Assembly (NCBI GenBank): GCA_000711775.1
Contig: ARYC01000219.1
Coordinates: forward strand, 96,244 to 160,243
Direction of reading: 5' to 3'
Origin: Oxytricha trifallax
Taxonomy: Eukaryota > Ciliophora > Spirotrichea > Sporadotrichida > Oxytrichidae
DNA: 64,000 bases
The notes beneath the pieces were generated by a model, which saw nothing but the letters and a program-made list of their open reading frames with translations, was not told the origin of the DNA and searched no databases. The translations under genes were made by a program, and so were the position numbers. The first letter of the stretch is position 1; the number at the start of each line of letters is the position of its first letter. Below, one piece after another: positions 58,774 through 64,000 of the stretch.

Positions 58774-61700
58774 ATGGGCTGTACTAGTTCTAAAGCAGAC
58801 ATTGAATCTGTAAGTTTATTTTTTATCAACCTCAAATAATAACAATCATTTACTTTAAAAAATATTCTTATTTATATTATAGTATGGACTCAAAATGCAA
58901 CATCCTCAGAGAGAGGGACAACAACAATAATTAAATGCATAAACTGTAGATAAAAATAAAAAAGATAAAAACGTGAAGTAACCATTACAAGATAAAAATC
59001 AAAGCAAGAATTAGTAGTAAAAGATGAAACAGTCAGTTTAGAAAAAGTAAGTTTTAAGTTTACCATAAAAATAAAATTTCAATTGCTCACATAAAATCAT
59101 AGTTATTACTTGGTTATAGTGCCTTTCTAGATTAATTTCTTTAATTTTGATTATCCTTTGATATTTGTAACTTACCAATAAATTAATCTTTAGAAAGAAA
59201 AAGAAGGTGAATGGTTTCTTTGATCCTACTCTTGAAAAGGAAATGAACTCTAAATAGCTTAAAAGCGAGAAGATATAAAACATGGCGAAGGATAAGAAAG
59301 ACCCTCAATCAATGAATGGTGGGACAGCTCTGGGCAAGGGTCATAAGTTGGATACTGACGGCCTTGAGATGTTTGAGGTTGCTGATGTAGGGCATGGAGA
59401 TGAAAGCATGGCTTGCTAGCCTTGGAAAGGAGCTATAGCCGAACCCTATCCTTGCCCTAAAATTAATAAAACACTTCCAGATATTTCTTATCAAATAGAT
59501 TTTGTGTACGGCTATAAAAACGAAGAAGCACGTTAAAACTTATTTTACAATCACAAACGCAGACCAGTCTATATGACAGCAGCCATGGGAATTATCTTAG
59601 ATCCTAAGAATCGTACTTAACTCACTTTTGGTGGAAAAGAGACAAGCAATATGTCTAGAAAACAAACTGATTTTACTGTGGACTCGCACACTGATGATGT
59701 TATGTGTTTATGTATTGACTAAACTCGCTCAATGGTTGCTACAGGGCTAAAAATTGAAGTTATAATAAAAGTTATTTTTTATATCAGGGCAAGTTGGTCA
59801 CTCTCCAATAGTTTTTATTTGGGAATCAAATAGCGCTGTAAAATTGGGAACTTATAGACTCCCTAAGGGTATGAGATCAATCACAGCTATAGCTTTTAAT
59901 AAAGATGCTAAATATATCGCTTGTGCTGATTTTAGTAACGACCATAATATCTATGTCCATGATTGGAGTTTTCATTAATTAATCTTATTGGCTTTGATAA
60001 TCATAAAGTGAATATCTTTAATAATTGGAAAACAGGTGTGTAAGCCTTTAAAGCGATAACTGGTGGCAACAAAATATTCATGATAGATTGGAGTTTGGCA
60101 AATGATACATTTTGCTCGGTTGGTCCAAAGCATGTATTCTTTTGGGATATGAAAGGAAAGAAAACAGCTGGAAAATTCGGTGGTGCAACTTATTATTGAT
60201 AAACTCCAAAATTATATATTAAAAAGTGAAGTGTATATTATAACAGACTAACCTACTGTGTGTTGCTGGTGATGAAAAGGGAAATTTCTTTACCGGTTCT
60301 CAAGATGGTAGAATAATGAAATGGGGTATTGGGTCTATAATGAAAGAAGAAAATGTACACAAAGGAATCATACATTCAGTATAATTTTTCCTCCAAAATA
60401 AATTCATGTTTTACTAGCATATATTATTAGACAAGTAATTAATACTGATTGTATTAGGTATGTAAAAGATCCAGCTGCTGATAAGGGAATACTAGTTACT
60501 GGCGCAGCTGATTTAACAATTAAAATTTTAGACCCAGAAACATTCGAAATTTAAACCTCAATCAATGTAGAAATTTAATTAGATTCTATAAATATATTTT
60601 ATAAATGATTTAGAATTATTTGTAGAAGCCATTCCAAGATCATTAGATGTTAATAAATTTTTACTAATTGGATTGGCAAATGGCAGTATTTTAGAGTATG
60701 ATGTAAATACCTAGTCTAGAGAAATAATTATGCACTCGCATCATGATGGGGAGGTCTGGGGATTAACCACAATATAATATTATAATATTATTTCTAAAGA
60801 TCAAAATCTTCTCTAAAAATATAAATAATAACAAATATATATTGATTAAAGTTACAATAGAAGGACAAGGCCTATTCTTCACAAGTTGCGATGACAATAA
60901 GATTTTCATGTTTGACATAATGAAAAAGAAGAAAATTTAGCAAGGGGAGGTTGAACTAATTTAAGATTCAGAAGAGTAAAAGAAATAAGTAAAGTAGTTT
61001 AAGGGCGGTGCCTCAACTACATCAAGTGAGCCACCTCAAAAATAATCTCGAGCTTTGGCCTATAATGTTTAGTTACAGCATTTGGCAGTGGCTGATAACA
61101 CTGGTAATGTCACTATTAGAAAAGTTACCTTCGAAGCTTCGTCAAACCTCAATTAAGTCATTTACACATTAACTTAGCCTTAAGAATGGATTGAATGCAT
61201 GAGTTACAATCCATAGAATAATAAGCTTGCCGTGGGTTCACATGAAATTTATAATAATAAATAATACATTAAACCGGAAATTAGTCCGGTAAAATTTAAA
61301 ACATGATAACTTTATTTACATTTACAATGTTCCCAATAATTACCAACACACCTAAACTCTCAAAGCTCATTCCTCATTTATAACTTGTTTCGATTGGTCA
61401 CTTTAAGACTCTCCCTCTTTTATAAGATCAAACTGTGGTGCTTATGAACTTCTTTTCTTCACTTTAAGTGGGAACTAAAGAATATTAAAAAATGATCCTC
61501 ATGGTGCATCAAATATAGTTTATATACCAATGGAATGATGTTTTTTATTTCTTTTATACCAAGAACACTATCTGGGCATCTCAGACTTGCAAATTAGGAT
61601 GGTCTGTTGAGGGAATCTTCCCACCAGGCTGTGACGGCACTCATATAAATTCAGTGGACAGCTGCCCTTAGCTTGGCATTCTAGCGACAGGTGACGACTA

Positions 61701-61897
61701 TGGACTTGTAAATATCTACAGGGATCCCGTCAGAGATAATAAAACTCATCAGGCTAGGTCATTCAGAGGGCATAGTGAGCATGTCACTAAGGTTAAGTTT
61801 TTGAATTAAGGCGAATATCTACTGTCAATTGGAGGAATGGACTAGACTGTTATATAGTGGAAGAAATACGTACCAAAATCATTAAAGAAACAGTGAA
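58774..61897 (+). CDS. EML: EML-family WD-repeat microtubule-associated protein
   Basis: Two introns and eight IESs removed leave about 815 codons from ATG 58774. The N-terminus MGCTSSKADIES fits a myristoylation/palmitoylation motif; a Gln/Lys-rich linker follows. At about residue 170, VYGYKNEEARQNLFYN begins the HELP-type region of EML proteins. The tandem propellers then show VATGQVGHSPIVFIWE, IACADFSNDHNIYVHDW, VFFWDMKGKK, DGEVWGLTTIEGQGLFFTSC, KLAVGSHDNFIYIYNV, WASQTCKLGWSVEGIFPPGC and the final LSIGGMDQTVIQW. This order is diagnostic for EML, which binds and stabilises microtubules. After the last blade one extra base shifts the frame; the short tail ending at TGA 61895-61897 is the likelier terminus. 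Confidence 0.88.
58810..58882 (+). other. EML intron 1
   Basis: GTAAGT...TTATAG, 73 nt, after MGCTSSKADIES. Confidence 0.85.
59047..59193 (+). other. EML intron 2
   Basis: GTAAGT...TCTTTAG, 147 nt, joins KQSVQK to KKKKVNGFFDP. Confidence 0.85.
59748..59790 (+). other. EML IES 1, pointer CAGGGC
   Basis: CTA-CAGGGC-TAAA and TAT-CAGGGC-AAGTT, 43 bp. Restores SMVATGQVGHSPIVF. Confidence 0.92.
59967..60028 (+). other. EML IES 2, pointer ATTGG
   Basis: CATG-ATTGG-AGTT and AATA-ATTGG-AAAAC, 62 bp. Restores NIYVHDWKTGVQAF. Confidence 0.9.
60191..60249 (+). other. EML IES 3, pointer ACT
   Basis: GCA-ACT-TATT and CAG-ACT-AACC, 59 bp. Restores KFGGATNLLCVAGDEKG. Confidence 0.75.
60382..60437 (+). 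other. EML IES 4, pointer GTA
   Basis: TCA-GTA-TAAT and CAA-GTA-ATTAA, 56 bp. Gives IIHSVINTDCIRYVKDPA in frame. Confidence 0.65.
60573..60627 (+). other. EML IES 5, pointer TGTAGAA
   Basis: CAA-TGTAGAA-ATTT and ATT-TGTAGAA-GCC, 55 bp. Restores QTSINVEAIPRSLDV. Confidence 0.92.
60775..60859 (+). other. EML IES 6, pointer ACAATA
   Basis: ACC-ACAATA-TAAT and GTT-ACAATA-GAAGG, 85 bp. Restores GEVWGLTTIEGQGLFF. Confidence 0.92.
61246..61306 (+). other. EML IES 7, pointer ACATGA
   Basis: TTC-ACATGA-AATT and AAA-ACATGA-TAAC, 61 bp. Restores LAVGSHDNFIYIYNV. The insert carries a small ACCGG...CCGGT hairpin. Confidence 0.92.
61525..61558 (+). other. EML IES 8, pointer TTTATA
   Basis: TAG-TTTATA-TACC and CTT-TTTATA-CCAAG (register TTTATA), 34 bp. 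Restores NIVYTKNTIWASQTC. Confidence 0.82.
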
Positions 61898-62146
61898 AAT
61901 ATTTTTAAGAATAACTTAATTCTAATAATCTAAATTTAACCAAACATACCATCAAAAGCTTAACAGTTACATTTAAAACTACTATTAATTGAATTTATTT
62001 TGTAATCTCCTAAATATTTCCAAAATTTAATCTCCATAAAGTAGTAGATTTTATCTATATCACCGAAGCTTTTTCAATATCTTTACTGAAAATCTAAATT
62101 GAAAATAATATTAATAAATTTAAAATTCACTTATTTATCTTTGAAG

Positions 62147-64000
62147 ATGTTCCAATCACTGATTCAATCTCAGAAATCTCGCAGAGACTACTTAACCAAA
62201 TTATTTGATGCACTTAACTCTGCGCTACCCGCATACCTTGGTGCTACTGTCTCAAGACTACCAGATGATCACAGCAAGAACAAGTATCTTGTCAAAATTG
62301 TCAAAGAAGCTCTTGATCTTAAGATTAATATTTTATAAACATCTTTCCAGAATTGAGGGATGACTTATTAGAGAAGATTTCTATATATCTTTTCATATGC
62401 GAGTATAGAATATTCTATAATCAATATTTGATATTAAGAGAGTTTAGAAGTTGCAATATCAGAGTTAGTACTTGCTTGAAAAAGATACATCCTCTGATTA
62501 GTTTGCATCTGGTAAAGTCTAGAGATTAACAACTGTCCCACTTGATGCCAGTGGACAATCAATTATTTTATGATTAATTTTAAATTTATATAATTATTTT
62601 AAAATCATCTTTGATGTTGGCTTCCCAATCACCATGGAGTGACTAATTGCAAGTAAGATTCAGAAAGGGCGAGAAAAACGATAAAGATTTATATATTGAA
62701 GTCTGGAGAGATGAGGAGCAAGGTTTTATATCAGCCAAGAAAGTGACAGACAAATGTTCTAAAGTATACAATCTAAACATATAGAATCATGATATGTCTA
62801 ATTATTTGGATAATTTTATATGTGAATGACGCCATCTTCGGTACGGTTTCATGGTCTAAAGATGAGACTAAGATAGTATTCATAGGTGAGAGACCAGAGC
62901 CAGCAGCCTACAAAAACTACTGGGAAGACGACAACGGTGGAAAGAAGAAAGACCCAGAGGAAGAAGAAAAGAAATCTGAGGAGGAGAAGAAAAAGGAGGA
63001 AGATAAGGAGCAGCACTTCCTGGATGAGAAGTACTAATATACTGATGATTTCGGTGAGACTTTAGTTGGGAAGAAGAGGCCAGCAATCTTTGTGTTTAAC
63101 TTGATTGAGAATACTATTGAGGAAGTTCAAGGCATTGATTCAACTTTACGAAGAATAATTATTTTGTGGGGGAAGATTCCTGCACTTATTAAAATGTAAT
63201 TTTTATAAAATTTTACATAAATTATATATAGTATATTATTATGACCCAATAAATATTAAGAAGATATTCAGGTATTATAGGAAGAGCAGTATCTTTAGTT
63301 TAGATAATATCTAATAGAATTGAGAACATGTGGAATCATCTCAAATACTAATGAAATATTTATAGTAGATAAATTCTAGCTTTACAAGCCAAAGAGTTCT
63401 AAGAAGACTAGTATTCAGAATAAACGTGATAGTGCCTGGATGATGCTTATAAACTTTAATAGAGATATTGGCAAATATATTAATAAATTAAGTATAATTA
63501 TAACAATGAAATTAGTCAAAAAATTGGTTGATAGTTGTTATAAATATTAATTTAATTAAAAAAGAAATTTGAATACAGGAAACTTTCCTAAAAATTTTTT
63601 ATCATAAACTAGTGCAGAAAGCTTCCCCCTCCCATTATTTTTAATCTTACTATGCTCATAATCTATTTATCATAAATAAATAAATCCAACTTTACACCCT
63701 GCATATCCACAATTCGATGAGACTTCAAACGCCATTGTATTCGTCGGATATTCAATGCCAATCCACAAAATTGGTATGAATTTCTGCCTGAACAAAGACA
63801 CCAAGCTTTATTACATCCGTGATCCAATTACAGACAAGAAAAAACTGAAAGAAAACAAACCAGATAACTATGTCTAATGTTTAAACTCGACTGAATTCGC
63901 TTCATTTATGCCAAAGTTTTCAAGAGACTACTCTAGACTTTTGTACTTTGGAGCTCAAGAAAAGTTTATTTCACATAGTGGAAACTATTAAATGAGATAC
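62147..64000 (+). CDS. APEH: Acylaminoacyl-peptidase (APEH), N-terminal propeller part, runs off the window
   Basis: From ATG 62147 (MFQSLIQSQKSRRDYLTKLF), joined across IESs, the frame carries the layout of the APEH beta-propeller: VRFRKGEKNDKDLYIEVWRD; NDAIFGTVSWSKDETKIVFI-GERPEP; FGETLVGKKRPAIFVFNLIE; HPAYPQFDETSNAIVFVGYS; IGMNFCLNKDTKLYYIRDPI; and RDYSRLLYFGAQEKF. APEH (prolyl oligopeptidase family S9C) removes N-acylated residues from peptides. The alpha/beta-hydrolase catalytic domain lies beyond the window. A Lys/Glu-rich insert (about 30 residues after WEDDNGG) is unusual for the family. Assignment of the first 60 residues to this gene depends on a very short IES near 62328. Confidence 0.85.
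62328..62335 (+). other. Possible 8-bp IES in APEH, pointer TTA
   Basis: GA-TTA-ATATTT... and TT-TTA-TAAAC. Removing 8 bp puts KIVKEALDLKI in frame with INIFPELRDDLLEK. A 14-bp alternative using an earlier TTA also works. Confidence 0.45.
62377..62460 (+). other. APEH IES, pointer AGAAG
   Basis: TTAG-AGAAG-ATTTC and GTTT-AGAAG-TTGC, 84 bp. Joins RDDLLEK to LQYQSQYLLEKD. Confidence 0.85.
62562..62631 (+). other. APEH IES, pointer CAATCA
   Basis: GGA-CAATCA-ATTA and CCC-CAATCA-CCATGG (register CAATCA), 70 bp. Joins VPLDASGQS to PWSDQLQVRFRK. Confidence 0.9.
62773..62827 (+). other. APEH IES, pointer AAT
   Basis: TATAC-AAT-CTAA and ATGTG-AAT-GACG, 55 bp. Joins DKCSKVYN to DAIFGTVSWSKD. Confidence 0.78.
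63150..63695 (+). other. APEH IES of 546 bp, pointer CAACTTTAC, carrying a MITE
   Basis: GATT-CAACTTTAC-GAAG and AATC-CAACTTTAC-ACCC. Excision joins EEVQGIDSTL to HPAYPQFDETSNA. It encloses the inverted-repeat element at 63166-63633. Confidence 0.93.
63166..63633. mobile_element. MITE-like inverted-repeat element, family A copy 3, inside an IES
   Basis: The left end GTGGGGGAAGATTCCTGCAC is inverted at the right end (AGTGCAGAAAGCTTCCCCCT). An inner inverted CAGGAAACTTTCC with the TTTTTTATCATAAA spacer matches the double-end structure of the 4846 element. Confidence 0.82.

Noticed and set aside
62880..63086. Minus-strand Ser/Pro-rich frame
   Set aside because: Antisense to the Lys/Glu-rich segment of APEH.
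1..64000. tRNA, rRNA, CRISPR or bacterial operon features
   Set aside because: No cloverleaf-like or rRNA-like stretch, no regularly spaced direct repeats and no ribosome-binding pattern were found; the genome is eukaryotic.

Overview
The window looks like micronuclear (germline) DNA of a spirotrich ciliate, most likely a hypotrich of the Oxytricha/Stylonychia type. Three things support this. Genes read through only if TAA and TAG are glutamine and TGA is the sole stop. The telomere-type word CCCCAAAACCCC occurs four times. Conserved genes are broken by short AT-rich inserts that carry a 3-9 bp direct repeat (pointer) at the two junctions; removing the insert plus one pointer restores the frame exactly. 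I resolved more than 25 such internal eliminated sequences (IESs) by hand. Several genes also contain ordinary GT-AG introns, so both kinds of interruption coexist. The species cannot be fixed from the sequence.

Layout. (1) 1-39 kb is a cluster of at least ten diverged copies of one gene family with an F-box-like N-terminus and leucine-rich segments: three on + (51, 6428, 10643), four on - (starts at 16937, 22178, 27174, 29633) and three on + (30737, 34265, 37256). Three of the minus copies each converge with an uninterrupted two-zinc-finger gene (12429, 18054, 23033), forming a cassette repeated three times. One zinc-finger copy has a TGA nonsense codon and one F-box/LRR copy has a 2-bp frameshift. 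(2) 39-44 kb is almost gene-free AT-rich DNA with two small inverted-repeat elements and two orphan coding-like segments. (3) 44-64 kb is a dense block of ordinary cellular genes in germline form: two tandem cysteine-rich secreted-protein paralogs, a SEH1-like nucleoporin, an LMBD2-type membrane protein, ribosomal protein L26 (-), a 451-residue unknown protein (-), a 281-residue coiled-coil membrane protein (-), an EML-type WD-repeat microtubule-associated protein with an N-terminal acylation motif, and the 5' part of an acylaminoacyl-peptidase.

Mobile DNA. A near-perfect foldback element of about 1.16 kb (1613-2777) with guanine-rich arm ends, and three families of short inverted-repeat elements (MITE-like), are scattered through the window. 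One of these sits inside an IES of the acylaminoacyl-peptidase gene, showing an element removed as part of an IES. No transposase gene was recognised.

The housekeeping genes have no evident functional link. The F-box/LRR and zinc-finger genes, by repeated pairing, may form a co-amplified unit; their function is unknown. Boundaries of the AT-rich family members are approximate because I could not resolve all their introns and IESs.
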